The translations under genes were made by a program, and so were the position numbers. The notes beneath the pieces are model-generated. The model was given only the letters and a program-made list of their open reading frames with translations. It was not told the DNA's origin and did no database searches. Shown here piece after piece: positions 34,150 through 45,615 of a DNA stretch of 64,000 bases. The stretch lies in NCBI GenBank assembly GCA_039654915.1, contig CM077597.1, forward strand, positions 79,424,001-79,488,000, read 5' to 3'. The stretch is from Aquilaria yunnanensis. Its lineage: Eukaryota > Streptophyta > Magnoliopsida > Malvales > Thymelaeaceae. The number at the start of each line of letters is the position of its first letter. Positions within the stretch are counted from its first letter, which is position 1.

Positions 34150-34690
34150 GTGTAATAATAATAATAATAATAATAATAATAGTAATAATAATAAAAATAT
34201 AAGAATAATATTTAAAATACTGTTAAAAATACAAATAATAATTATATATAATATGTTCCAAATTGGAATAATAATTATCATAAGAATGAGAATAATGATG
34301 ACAATAGTAATATAATTTAATTAATTATAATGATAATTATACTGATTATTAGAATAATTTTCATAGTTAGTAATTATTTTACTAATGATAATAACAAAAA
34401 TAATTATTATTATTATAATAATAATACCCATAATAATAATATTGTAATAAATTTTACTAATGATAATAATGAAAATAATTATAACATTAAGTACAATAAC
34501 ACCCATAGTAATAAAATTTGACTAATAATAATATCCATAATAATACTGATAATAATAATGCATATAATTATTATTATTACATCACTATAATTATACTAAT
34601 ATGCACTGCACAATCATAATAATAATAATAATAATAATAAACATAATACTAATACTATTACTAATAGTAATAGTATTAATAATTGAAAGG
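34150..34690. repeat. AAT/ATA microsatellite-like AT-rich tract in CACTA B
   Basis: Long runs of AATAAT and mixed AT trinucleotides fill the region between the B leader and the transposase start. The short frames at 34321-34521 on both strands come only from this simple sequence. Confidence 0.8.
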
Positions 34691-34879
34691 ATGCCTTTTG
34701 TTATACATATATTTTGTTGTTGTGATACATATGTGGGAAGGGTACAAATCATTATTAAATGTAAGTATGGCGATATGATGGTTTATTGTGTAAGATGATA
34801 TATTGTCAAATAATAGTTTCATGATTGCGAACTTTGATGACTATGTCTTTTATACGATTACCAACATATTTAGTTTGTA

Positions 34880-36410
34880 ATGGAGTTGGCCCGTAGTTGG
34901 ATGTACAATAACCGTTTTTTTCCTGGCCAAATGGGTTACACACATGAGTAGGAGTCCGGGGTTGATGAATTTATATCATTCGCTGTCACTCATCTTGAAA
35001 CAATGAGTGAATTAAGCATTCACTGTCCTTGTCAGAAGTGTAAGAATTTGCGGTTTAGAGAGTGTGACGAGGTCAGAGTTCATATGTGCAAATGGGGGTT
35101 CAAGCCTTTTTACTTGAATTGGACGGCTTATAGAGAGCCATTTAATGAAGCGTCAGATACAGACCCGGGTGTGGGTGGCTTTGATCACTTTGATCAGGGG
35201 TCTTCGATGAATCCATACGAAAGGATGGTATTAGATGCCATTGGCCCTAATTACTCACAATTTCCTGAACGCAATAATGCGCAGCCGAATGAAAGTGCAC
35301 AACAATTTTTTAATCTATTGAATTCCACATAAACTTCTCTATGGGATGGGTGGCAAAATCATTCTGAGTTATCTGCTACTGTCTGTCTTCTTAACCTTAA
35401 GTCAGAGTATCACATGTCATGGGCATGTTTTAATGGCATTGTGCAACTGATGAAGGAGACTCAACCTACAGATAGCAAGATGTCATTAAATTGGTTTGAA
35501 ATGAAGAAATTAGTTTCGCAGTTGGGGCTATCTCACCACAAGATTGATGTTTGTGTTAATGATTGCATGTTGTTATGGAAAAATGAAAGTAATCGTCATA
35601 GTTGTAAGTACTGTGGAAGTGAGAGATATAAGCCGAAAAGGGGTGGTAGGGGTAAAGATTAGCCGAGAAAAACCATGCATTACTTACCACTAAGCCATCA
35701 TCTGCAATGCTTATTTGTGTCAATGTCAACAGCAGAGCAGATGAGGTGGCATCATGAGCAAAAACCACTCCCAGGTGTTATAAAACATCCATCAAATGGT
35801 AAAGCTTGGAAACATTTTGAACGGACCTACCCATGGTTTGCTTCGAAACCACAAAATGTTCGGTTGGGGTTGTGTGTCGATGGATTTATCCCTTTTGGAC
35901 CATCTAGATAACAATACTCTTGTTGGCCTGTTATCGTAACTCTGTATAATTTGCTCCCTTGGATGTGCATGAAAAAATCATATATGTTCCTTTCGTTGTT
36001 GATTCTAGGTCCTCGTAGCCAAAATCATAAGATTGATGTTTATCTACAACCTATAATAGAATAGCTAAGGCATATGTGGGATGATGACGTTGAAACATGG
36101 GATGTGTCATTGAAAAAAAATTTTGTTCTTCGAGCAGCATTACTATGGACCATAAATGACTTTCTGGTTTATGGCATGCTTTCAGGATGGATGACACATG
36201 GCCAATTGTCTTGCCCTATTTGTATGGGCGAAAGTAAGGCATTCTAACTTAAGTATGGCGGAAAAATTTCTTTTTTCGACTGTCACTGGCAATTTCTTAC
36301 CCGAAACCACCCATATAGAAAAAATAGTACCTGTTTTAAAAAGGGGAAGTCAAAGAAGTCATCAACTCCTGAGCGCTTATTAAGTGAGGCTATATTTGAA
36401 AGAATCTCCT
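34880..36410 (+). pseudogene. CACTA TNP2-type transposase, N-terminal part
   Basis: A start at 34880 reads ARSWMYNNRFFPGQMGYTHE, then TAG, then in the same frame the transposase-associated zinc domain (HCPCQKCKN..VHMCKWGFKPFY, 35027-35130). Next come KLVSQLGLSHHKIDVCVNDC and CKYCGSERYKPK (35500-35640), then Transposase_21 motifs AAEQMRWHHE-type (about 35730), AWKHFERTYPWFA, NVRLGLCVDGF and MLSGWMTHGQLSCPICMGES (about 36180-36235). Several stops and frame shifts break it. It ends at the TSD of the large insertion and continues at 52362. The protein would cut and join the element ends. Confidence 0.88.
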
Positions 36411-38001
36411 TGTTACCACTCTGAGAGTTTAAATGCGGTGACAATATCAATGAGTCAACCTCCCAAGAGCTATGCATGTTCTGTAGGCCATCAAAACAAT
36501 GCTCACTATATTACCCAAGTGGCCCTCTTGGTCTTTATGCAAATATATGTATATTGGTCAAACCATAATACACATATTTACATTTATGCACACTATGGCA
36601 GCTAAGAAGAAAAACACTAACACAATTCTTAGTCTTGGCTTCCACACATTAAGCAATCTTGTAAAGTTTTTAGTGACCAGCCACCACACCTGTAACTTCC
36701 ACTAATAAACTGTATCATTCTAGCCACATAACCCCCTGTTTTCTTTGCTCCATTATCAAGTAGAGACTTAGAGCAAACCAAGGAATTTTGTTTTACATCA
36801 ATAGCCCACCTATGGACCAAGTTATGGATTTTTTAAGTTGGTTACAAAATTCTGACCAAATGAACAGTAAATCAGCCAACTTTACAACGCCATATCTTTA
36901 GCTACAGGGCTCTAAATCCAGAAATTCCAAATTTCAATTCAACCTCTGGATGTTTTCTAGATGTGGTCACAATTTCATATCAAGATTGATTCTACACAGG
37001 GAGATATTAAATTGTATGTGCAGAGTCGAAATTCTGGTCACCTTATGACCATTTTGCCCATACAAAATTTCTTAAAATGTATTCACTTCATTTCCTGATA
37101 CAAAACCAATATAGGCAGTTCCATATATGCCTTATCCACATGGGAAACCATTTCCCTGAATTTAGAATCTTTCCAACCCTTATTCATAAAAATTCCATCA
37201 AAACAGCCCATAAACACCATGTGGACAGCATTGTGCATACACTCCAAACTACACTCCAATGATTCATATATCCTTCTCACACTACATACACACCATACCC
37301 AGTTCATTTACATGCATTCATGCACTACATACATGCCAATAACTTAGTTAATATGTACACTAAGCTTCTTGGAGAGCTCCACAAAGCACTAAGCACTCCA
37401 GAAACTTGAAGGGACCAGCTGCTGCGTAGGGCAGAAAGTACCATTACTAAAAATAGCTACTGTGCTCCAAAAATCATGAAACTTTCCAGTTTATCACTAC
37501 ACATATGGAAGTTAATATACCTGAAATTTCACAGAGAAATTCAAACAAAAACTATTGATCTGAATGTTCTCTTTCAGGTACTCCTGAAATGGACAGAAAG
37601 GGGGTAAGTTTCTTGAATGAAACTTAGTAAGGGCTTATCAATAAAATCTTCAAACTCCAGCCATATACCTGAAATCCAAAGACACTAAAACACAAAAATA
37701 CAGTACAAACACACAAATATACACATCCAAATGCACAAACAAACATAGCAACAAACATATGAAATGCTGGCAGCAATAACACATTAGGATTAGTCCATAA
37801 TCATTCAATTAAACATTAAGAACTCACTATGGCAACCCTCCTCAAGCTATTGCCTGGTCTTAGGAGGTCATTAGGTCTTAGTTAGTACTAACTTGGGCTC
37901 TAGAAACCCTGAATTTCACTGCCATAACAGAGCACCAAAGCTGTAGGGTTAAAACCCTTGGTGCAATTTCCCCCTTAACCTAAACTTGGTTCATCAAGCT
38001 C
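36411..38001 (-). mobile_element. LTR fragment (family S), minus orientation
   Basis: It begins at the insertion edge with the reverse complement of the LTR 3' end (GAGTGGTAACA) and is almost identical to the LTR at 45616-48238 until about 37913. It then diverges and changes orientation at 38001. All small frames here recur in the other copies and are not genes. Confidence 0.8.
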
Positions 38002-38197
38002 TTGGCATCTTTCCTAAATTTCGGTTTCCAGCAGCTAAGAACTCTTCCTTAACCTCTTCCACCATCCACCATAGCCATCTTACTGCAAATAATCAAGAGA
38101 AAGAAAGAGAAAACAACCGAAGCATCAAGGAAGGCAATAACCCCTAGTTTTTGGGTTTACAAAGGATTTATTGGATTTCCAGCAAAAGGTAAGGGTT
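38002..38197 (+). mobile_element. Short LTR fragment (family S), plus orientation
   Basis: TTGGCATCTTTCCTAAATTT through GCAAAAGGTAAGGGTT matches the plus-oriented LTR at 49742-49938. It joins an inverted LTR on its left and gag sequence on its right without a primer-binding site, so both joins are abnormal. Confidence 0.75.
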
Positions 38198-41100
38198 TTC
38201 CAGCAGTTACATACTATGAAGCAGTGCAGAAAGCTCTATTAGTAGAGCAAGAGGAGTATGAGACTAAGTACTTTCCCAGTGGACCAGGGGAAAGTAGTCA
38301 GGCAGGAGGCAAGCAGAAGAAGGCACCACATGGCAAAGGAATTGCCAAGAATTCTCATCTTGGTGGTGAGGGCAAGGTTAAGGGGAAGTTCCCTGGCCTA
38401 AGGTGCCCTAAATGCAAGAAGTTTCATGGGAAGAAACCTTACTATTTTGACACCCAAGCGTGTCTAAGATGTGGTTCTTTGGATCACTGGATCAAGGACT
38501 GCCCTTTAGTCCAAAGGAGAGGGCAGGAGGACCAAGGCCAAAATAGGCCTAATGTACCGGCCGTCAGGGAAAATCAACCAAAGGGTCCTCCGGGAACTCA
38601 AAGGCCACAAATGCAGAGAGCTGGAAGAGTGTTCCAGATTGATAGAGGAGAAACATCCAATCAGGGTGCATTGAGAGGTAACATTTACTTAAATGGTATG
38701 TCTGTTAATGCATTATTTGATACTGGTGCTTCCGTATCCATTGTGGCTAAGAAGTTAGCTGAATCTATGGAATTGCCTATTGAATTCATGCCTAACATAT
38801 CATTAATAAGAACAGCAGGTAGTCAATGTCTTTTCACTAATGAACTAGCTAAGAATTGTGAACTAGTAGTAGGAAAGACTATGATTGTGACTGATCTGCT
38901 AGTGTTAAATATTCCAAAATATGATATTGTGTTCGGTATGAATTGGTTGACTACGCATGGTATAAAAATTGATTGTGCTAAAAGAGAAATCACATTGCCT
39001 AGTAATGAAGTGCATGCATTAGTGAATTCTAATGAATTAGTGTATGAAATGCATGGCATGGAACTAGAAATGTTGGATGAAATTCCTGTGATTTTTGAAG
39101 ATAGATACTATGCATTAAATGATGTTGAGATTGAAGAAGAGGTTAGTAGGATACCTATAGTGAAAGATTTTCCACAAGTCTTTCCTAAAGACCTGCCAGG
39201 TATTCCTCCTCCAAGAGAGATTGAATTTGAGATAAAACTACAGCCTGGAGCTACACCAATATCCATACCTCTTTACAGAATGCCAATTACAGAAATGATT
39301 GAACTCAAGAAACAACTTGATGAACTTCTTCAAAAGGGGTTCATAAGACCAAGTGTTTCACTGTGGGGAGCTCCAGTTCTCTTTGTAAAAAAGAAGGATG
39401 GATCATTGAGACTGTGCATTGACTATAGAAAGCTGAATGCTGTGACCATCAAAAACAAGTATCCACTCCCTAGGATTGATGATCTATTTGATCAACTCAA
39501 AGGAGCAAAGATCTTCTCTAAGATTGATTTGAGATCTGGGTACTTTCAGCTAAGAGTAAAAGAGGAAGATATACCTAAGACAGCATTCAGAACAAGATAT
39601 GGACATTATGAGTATACAGTCATGCCCTTCGGCCTGACCAATGCCCCTGCTGCATTTATGGACCTGATGAACCGTGTGTTTAGACCATATTTGGATAAAT
39701 TTGTGGTGGTGTTTATTGATGACATCCTAGTGTATTCCAAGGATGAAAGTGAACATGAGCATCACTTAAGAACTGTCTTGAACACACTGTTGAACAATCA
39801 ACTGTATGCAAAATTTTCCAAGTGCCAATTCTGGATTACAGAGTTATCTTTCCTTGGGCACATCATTGATGCACAGGGCCTTAGAGCAGACCCGGAAAAG
39901 GTCAAGGCTGTGCAAGAGTGGGAAAGACCTAAGACTGTAAAGGAAGTCAGAAGCTTCCTAGGACTGGCAGGCTATTATAGAAGATTTGTGCCAAAATTTT
40001 CCATGATTGCTTCAGTTCTTACTCAACTAACCAAGAAGGGTCAAAAGTTTGAGTGGACTGAAAAATGTGAAAAGAGCTTTCAGGAGCTGAAAAGTAGATT
40101 GATCCAAGCTCCAATACTGATTCTACCTGATCCAAGTAAGCCTTATATCATTTATACAGATGCATCTAGATCTGGGTTAGGATGTGTTCTGATGCAAGAT
40201 AGAAATGTGATTGCTTATGGGTCAAGGCAATTAAGACCACATGAGCAAAACTATCCTACCCATGACCTAGAACTTGCTGCGGTGGTCTTTTCTCTAAAAC
40301 AATGGAGGCATTACTTATTGGGAAGCTCATTTGTGATATACACCGACCATAAAAGCCTAAAGTACCTGTTTACTCAGAAAGAGTTAAACATGACGCAAAG
40401 AAGATGGTTGGAATATATCAAAGACTATGACTGTAGCATTGAGTACACGAAAGGTAAAGGCAATCTAGTGGCGGATGCCTTAAGTAGAAAGTACACTGGT
40501 TTGTTAAAGGGTGGATCATTGGCAGATACTAGTGGGGTAACATAACAATGGACTTCTTAACTGGGTTGCCTATGACCAGATTAAGACATGACATAATCTG
40601 GGTCATTGTTGATAGGCTAACCAAGTGTGCCCACTTCTTGCCAATGAAGATCACAGACTCACTAGAAAAGTTGGCACAAATGTACATTAAAGAGATAGTA
40701 AGATTGCATGGAGTACCAGACTCGATAGTATCAGATAGAGATCCAAGGTTTACAGCTAGATTTTGGAGTGTTTTTCACAAAGCACTAGGAACCAAAATCC
40801 ACCTGAGCACTGCTTATCATCCTCAAACTGATGGACAGACTGAAAGGGTGATTCAGATACTTGAAGACATGGTCAGGAGCTGTATTTTGGATTTCAAAGG
40901 AGAATGGGATGAACATTTACCTTTGGTGGAATTCTCTTATAACAACAGTTATCAAAGCACCATTGGTATGGCACCTTATGAAGCCCTTTATGGGAGAAGG
41001 TGCATGACGCCCCATTGTTGGGTAGAGGCCTCAGATAGGCTAGAGTTAGGTCCTGAAATCATTGAAGAAACAACAAGCAAAATCAGAAACATACAGGAAA

Positions 41101-41471
41101 GATTAAAGATAGCCAATGAAAGGACCACTGCTTATGTGAACAAAAGAAGAAGAGACTTGGAGTTTGAGGTTGGTGATAAAGTGTGGCTCAAAGTAGCACT
41201 AACCAAAAGTACCATCAGATTTGGCAAGAGAAGTAAGCTATCTCCAAGATACATTGGTCCTTATGAAATACTAGAAAGGGTTGGCAAGGTAGCTTATAGG
41301 TTGGCTCTACCGCCAAGTATGTCAAGTGTCCATAATGTTTTCCACATCAGTATGCTTAAGAAGTGTCTACTGGACACAAAGCATACTATAGCAGTGGAGG
41401 ACATACAGTTAGAGCCTAATTTGACATACGAAGAGAAACCTATAGCTATCTTAGCTAAGGATACCAAAAGG
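38198..41471 (+). pseudogene. Defective Tekay-like gag-pol, plus strand
   Basis: It starts in late Gag ([14 protein letters not shown], about 38223). Next come a CCHC knuckle ([14 protein letters not shown], about 38460), protease (LFDTGAS, about 38714), reverse transcriptase ([23 protein letters not shown] about 39714) and RNase H (YTDAS, about 40155). The frame stops at 40543, where the zinc part of integrase is deleted, and resumes at 40548 with MDFLTGLPM and the integrase core ([19 protein letters not shown]). It ends at about 41471 before the chromodomain. The N-terminal Gag, about 150 integrase residues, the C-terminus, the polypurine tract and a proper 3' LTR junction are missing. Confidence 0.88.
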
Positions 41472-41562
41472 CAAAAGAAAGCAAGAAAGGGCAATTGGAA
41501 GCTATGTGGTGCTAAAACTTGGGTGCACCTAGGATCAAGCTCCAATTTCAGCATACACTCAA
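41472..41562. other. Unexplained 90-bp joint segment
   Basis: Between the truncated integrase and the next LTR piece lies sequence matching neither the integrase copy at 48250-49575 nor the LTR copies in this window. It may be a part of the sister LTR family not otherwise represented here. Confidence 0.4.
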
Positions 41563-43418
41563 GGTAAGGGTTCTCTTGCTCTCATGGAATGTTTTCTGTA
41601 AATTTCAAGCAACCATGGAGCAAGGGCTAAGCTTGGAAGAGAGCCATGAGCTTGATGAACCAAGCTTAGTGAGGGGAGTGCACTTATTGAAGGTTTTGTG
41701 ACCTACTGTCAAGTGTACAAAGATGGCAGCAAAATAATAGTTTTCTAAAGTTTCCTGGATTGTTTACTGTATTTCCAAACATCCATGAAGCTAAGACCAT
41801 GCTTGGAAGAGAGCAAAAAGCTCTAGGAACCAAGTATGGGTTAATGGAAAAGAAGCATGGCAAGGTTTCGGCCTTAGTGTTACCATGCTAAAGATGGCAG
41901 TAAGAAAGAAGGGTTTCTAGAGCCCAAAGTTAGTACTAACTACTGTTAAAATTCTCCTAAGGCCAAGCATTAGCTTGAGGAGGGCTGCCATAGTGATTTA
42001 TTTAAGTTTATTGTATGTTTTACGGACTAACCTATGGTTATTGTTGTTGCTGCATTTCATGTGTTTGTTTGTTGTGAATGGCTGCTGCATTTGGTTGCTA
42101 TATCTTGTATATATGCATTGTGGTTTTTGTTTTTTAGTGTCTTTGGATGCAGGTTTTAATGAGGATCACATTACCTTAAGAAACCAAGTGCTACCCTTAC
42201 TAAGTTTCTCAATGAAACTTACTCCCCTCAATTCTGTCATTTCAGGTCCAGCGGAATGATCACCTTCAAACTAACCTTTGCGGTTTGAGTTTTGATCTGA
42301 AATTTCAGGTACATGAACTTCCATATGTCTAGTTATGATCTGGAAAGTTTGGTGATTTTAGGAGCACATTTGGTAATTTTAATGGTGGTACTTACTGTGT
42401 TGTGCAGCAGCTGTCCAGCATCCTATTTATGGAGTCCATTGCATTTCAGGAACTCCTGTAACTTAGGGTGCGTATTTAGCTGAGTTAAGAACATATTGTA
42501 GTGCATGTATGCATGTACATGTAGTGTATGTAAGATGAGACAAGTATGTGAACATTTGAGTAATGTTTTGGCTATGTAAGTGATGTGGTGCAAAGCTGCC
42601 TAAGTGTGAATGATAGGCTGCTTACTTGTAAATTCTGTTTTGGCCACATAAAGTTGCTAGATGCAAGAGAATGTAACTAATATGTGTATTGGACATATAT
42701 GGGATAGCCTTGGAGGGTTTTCTCAGTGTGAATGAAGTGTTCGCATGGTTTAGAAAAATTATATGGGCAAAATGGTCCAAAAATTACCAGAATTTTGACT
42801 CTGGACATAAAGTTTAATATCTCCATGTGTAGAATGAAACTTGGTATGAAATTTTGACCACACCTAGAGGACATATAGAGGGTTAACTTGGATTTTGAAT
42901 TTCTGGATTCAGAGCCCTGTGGACAAAGATATAATGTTGCAAAGTTGGCTGAGTTACTGTTCATTTGGTCAGAATTTCGTAACCAACTTCAAAAATCCAT
43001 AACTTGGTCCATAGGTGGGCTATTGATGCAAAACAAAATTCCTTGGTTTTATTTAAGTCTATACTTGATAATGGAGCAAATAAAACAGGGGGCTATGTGG
43101 CTATAATGATGCAGTTTATTAGTGGAAGTTACAGGTGCAGTAGCTGGCCACTAGAATTTAATAAGATTGCCTAATGTGTGGTAGCCAGGATTAAGACTTG
43201 TGCTAGTGTTTTCCTTCTTTGCAGCCATGGTGTGCATGAAATGTGAATATGTGTGTGATGGTTGGACCAATATGCATGTATTTACATAGTGCCCAAGAGG
43301 GCCACTTGGGTATGTACACTAAGGGTAGTGTTCTGATGGCCTACAGAACATTACCAATCCTGGGAATCTAAATGCACAATTTTGGCACCATAACTGTACT
43401 ACCCCGGAGTGGGTAACA
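41563..43418 (+). mobile_element. LTR fragment (sister family S'), plus orientation
   Basis: From AAGGTAAGGGTTCTCTTG to CCGGAGTGGGTAACA. It matches family S closely to about 41940, then diverges but stays recognisably related. It pairs with the inverted copy at 43603-45110. The sequence after it (GAAGTTTTGCC) only partly resembles a tRNA-Met primer site. Confidence 0.78.
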
Positions 43419-43602
43419 GAAGTTTTGCCTTGTAGATACCATTTTCCTGAAATTTCATGATTAACAAAAGAGCACAATAGTACAGTATATCAAGTACTTG
43501 ACACTAGCAGCTGACCCAACTAAGTTCTATGTATGTAACTATATGCATGTATGATGGTACTATATGGAACTTCAATTTAAGCCATGCTCTGATACCAACT
43601 TC
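43419..43602. other. Loop of the inverted repeat, with minus-strand tRNA-Met primer site
   Basis: This 184-bp spacer separates two inverted LTR copies. On the minus strand GAAGTTGGTATCAGAGC (43602-43586) directly follows the GGTAACA end of the LTR at 43603, a normal LTR to primer-site junction. The rest is untranslated leader-like sequence. Confidence 0.75.
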
Positions 43603-45110
43603 TGTTACCCACTCCGGGGTAGTACAGTTATGGTGCCAAAATTATGCATTTAGATTCCCAGGATTGGTAATGTTCTGTAGGCCATCAGAACACTACCCTT
43701 AGTGTACATACCCAAGTGGCCCTCTTGGGCACTATGTAAATACATGCATATTGGTCCAACCATCACACACATATTCACATTTCATGCACACCATGGCTGC
43801 AAAGAAGGAAAACACTAGCACAAGTCTTAATCCTGGCTACCACACATTAGGCAATCTTATTAAATTCTAGTGGCCAGCTACTACACCTGTAACTTCCACT
43901 AATAAACTGTATCATTCTAGCCACATAGCCCCCTGTTTTATTTGCTCCATTATCAAGTATAGACTTAAAGAAAACCAAGGAATTTTTTTTTGCATCAATA
44001 GCCCACCTATGGACCAAGTTATGGATTTTTGAAGTTGGTTACGAAATTCTGACCAAATGAACAGTAACTCAGCCAACTTTGCAACATTATATCTTTGGCC
44101 ACAGGGCTCTGAATCCAGAAATTCAAAATCCAAGTTAACCCTCTATATGTCCTCTAGGTGTGGTCAAAATTTCATACCAAGTTTCATTCTACACATGGAG
44201 ATATTAAACTTTATGTCCAGAGTTGAAATTCTGGCAATTTTTGGACCATTTTGCCCATACAATTTTCTAAACCATGGGAACACTTCATTCACACTGAGAA
44301 AACCCTCCAAGGCTATCCCATATATGTCCAATACACATATTAATTACATTCTCTTGCATCTAGCAACTTTATGTGGCCAAAACAGAATTTACAAGTAAGC
44401 AGCCTATCATTCACACTTAGGCAGCTTTGCACCACATCACTTACATAGCCAAAACATTACTCAAATGTTCACATACTTGTCTCATCTTACATACACTACA
44501 TGTACATGCATACATGCACTACAATATGTTCTTAACTCAGCTAAATACGCACCCTAAGTTACAGGAGTTCCTGAAATGCAATGGACTCCATAAATAGGAT
44601 GCTGGACAGCTGCTGCACAACACAGTAAGTACCACCATTAAAATTACCAAATGTGCTCCTAAAATCACCAAACTTTCCAGATCATAACTAGACATATGGA
44701 AGTTCATGTACCTGAAATTTCAGATCAAAACTCAAACCGCAAAGGTTAGTTTGAAGGTGATTATTCCGCTGGACCTGAAATGACAGAATTGAGGGGAGTA
44801 AGTTTCATTGAGAAACTTAGTAAGGGTAGCACTTGGTTTCTTAAGGTAATGTGATCCTCATTAAAACCTGCATCCAAAGACACTAAAAAACAAAAACCAC
44901 AATGCATATATACAAGATATAGCAACCAAATGCAGCAGCCATTCACAACAAACAAACACATGAAATGCAGCAACAACAATAACCATAGGTTAGTCCGTAA
45001 AACATGCAATAAACTTAAATAAATCACTATGGCAGCCCTCCTCAAGCTAATGCTTGGCCTTAGGAGAATTTTAACAGTAGTTAGTACTAACTTTGGGCTC
45101 TAGAAACCCT
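43603..45110 (-). mobile_element. LTR fragment (sister family S'), minus orientation
   Basis: It mirrors 41563-43418, for example a shared LRTNLWLLLLLHFMC-type frame at 41975 plus and 44761 minus. It starts next to the primer site and breaks near 45110, where family S sequence begins in plus orientation. Confidence 0.78.
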
Positions 45111-45311
45111 TCTTTCTTAGCTGCCATAGTGTGCATAAATGTAAATATGTGTATTATGGTTTGACCAATATACATATATTTGCATAAAGACCAAGAGGGC
45201 CACTTGGGTAATATAGTGAGCATTGTTTTGATGGCCTACAGAACATGCATAGCTTCTGGGAGGTTGACACATTGATATTGTCACCGCATTTAAACTCTCA
45301 GAGTGGTAACA
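45111..45311 (+). mobile_element. LTR 3' end (family S), plus orientation, 200 bp
   Basis: CTGCCATAGTGTGCATAAAT to CTCTCAGAGTGGTAACA matches the end of the LTR at 49620-51776. It is joined directly to the tRNA-like module instead of a primer site. Confidence 0.78.
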
Positions 45312-45512
45312 GGTCTAATGGTTAGACGCGACTTCCTTCGGGAGGTGTAAATCCGTGCGGTCGGGAGTTCGACTCCCAGTGTGGCCAAAGCGGACAGTAC
45401 GGATTTGCGGATAGTGTGTGCCTGTAATGGGCTCTGCATCCGGTCAGGCCCGTAGTCGGGTTCTGTCTGTAATACGCTCGTGGTGGGTTCGGCCCAGCAG
45501 CGGGGTGTTACA
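45312..45512 (+). ncRNA. 201-bp tRNA-like (SINE-like) module, copy 1
   Basis: It starts GGTCTAATGGTTAGAC, close to a tRNA A box and D arm (GTCT pairs with AGAC). It has ACTTCC-TTCG-GGAGGT, a hairpin with a UUCG loop where the anticodon arm would be. It contains GGGAG-TTCGA-CTCCC, a T arm holding a B box (GTTCGACTC). A-to-B spacing is about 57 bp, longer than in an ordinary tRNA and closer to the class II type. A 125-bp unrelated tail ends GGGGTGTTACA. It lacks the 5' acceptor strand. The same 201 bp recurs at 52161-52361 with one change. It could be a SINE, a tRNA-derived LTR segment or a decayed tRNA gene; transcription is not shown. Confidence 0.55.
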
Positions 45513-45614
45513 CAAAAACGCGCGTTTTTGTGTAACACCCCGCTGCTGGGCCGAACCCACTACGGGCCTGACCGGATGCAGAGGCCATTACAGGCACACA
45601 CTATCCGCAAATCT
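45513..45614 (-). repeat. 18-bp palindrome and inverted partial copy of the tRNA-like module
   Basis: CAAAAACGCGCGTTTTTG (45513-45530) is a perfect palindrome. To its right TGTAACACCCCGCTGCTGGG and further sequence to 45614 is the inverted module tail, with about 25 bp missing in the middle. Together with copy 1 this forms a long foldback. Confidence 0.85.
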
Positions 45615-45615
45615 C

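Noticed and set aside
34321..34521. Two 61-63-codon frames on opposite strands
   Set aside because: Both come from AAT-type simple sequence.
36283..38219. Small frames repeated at 45.7-47.5 kb and 49.9-51.7 kb
   Set aside because: They are stop-free stretches in LTR copies, found in every copy and on both strands, without coding features.
45312..45390. A functional nuclear tRNA gene
   Set aside because: The D, anticodon-like and T arms are suggestive, but the 5' acceptor strand is missing, the anticodon loop is only four bases and the unit continues into an unrelated tail.
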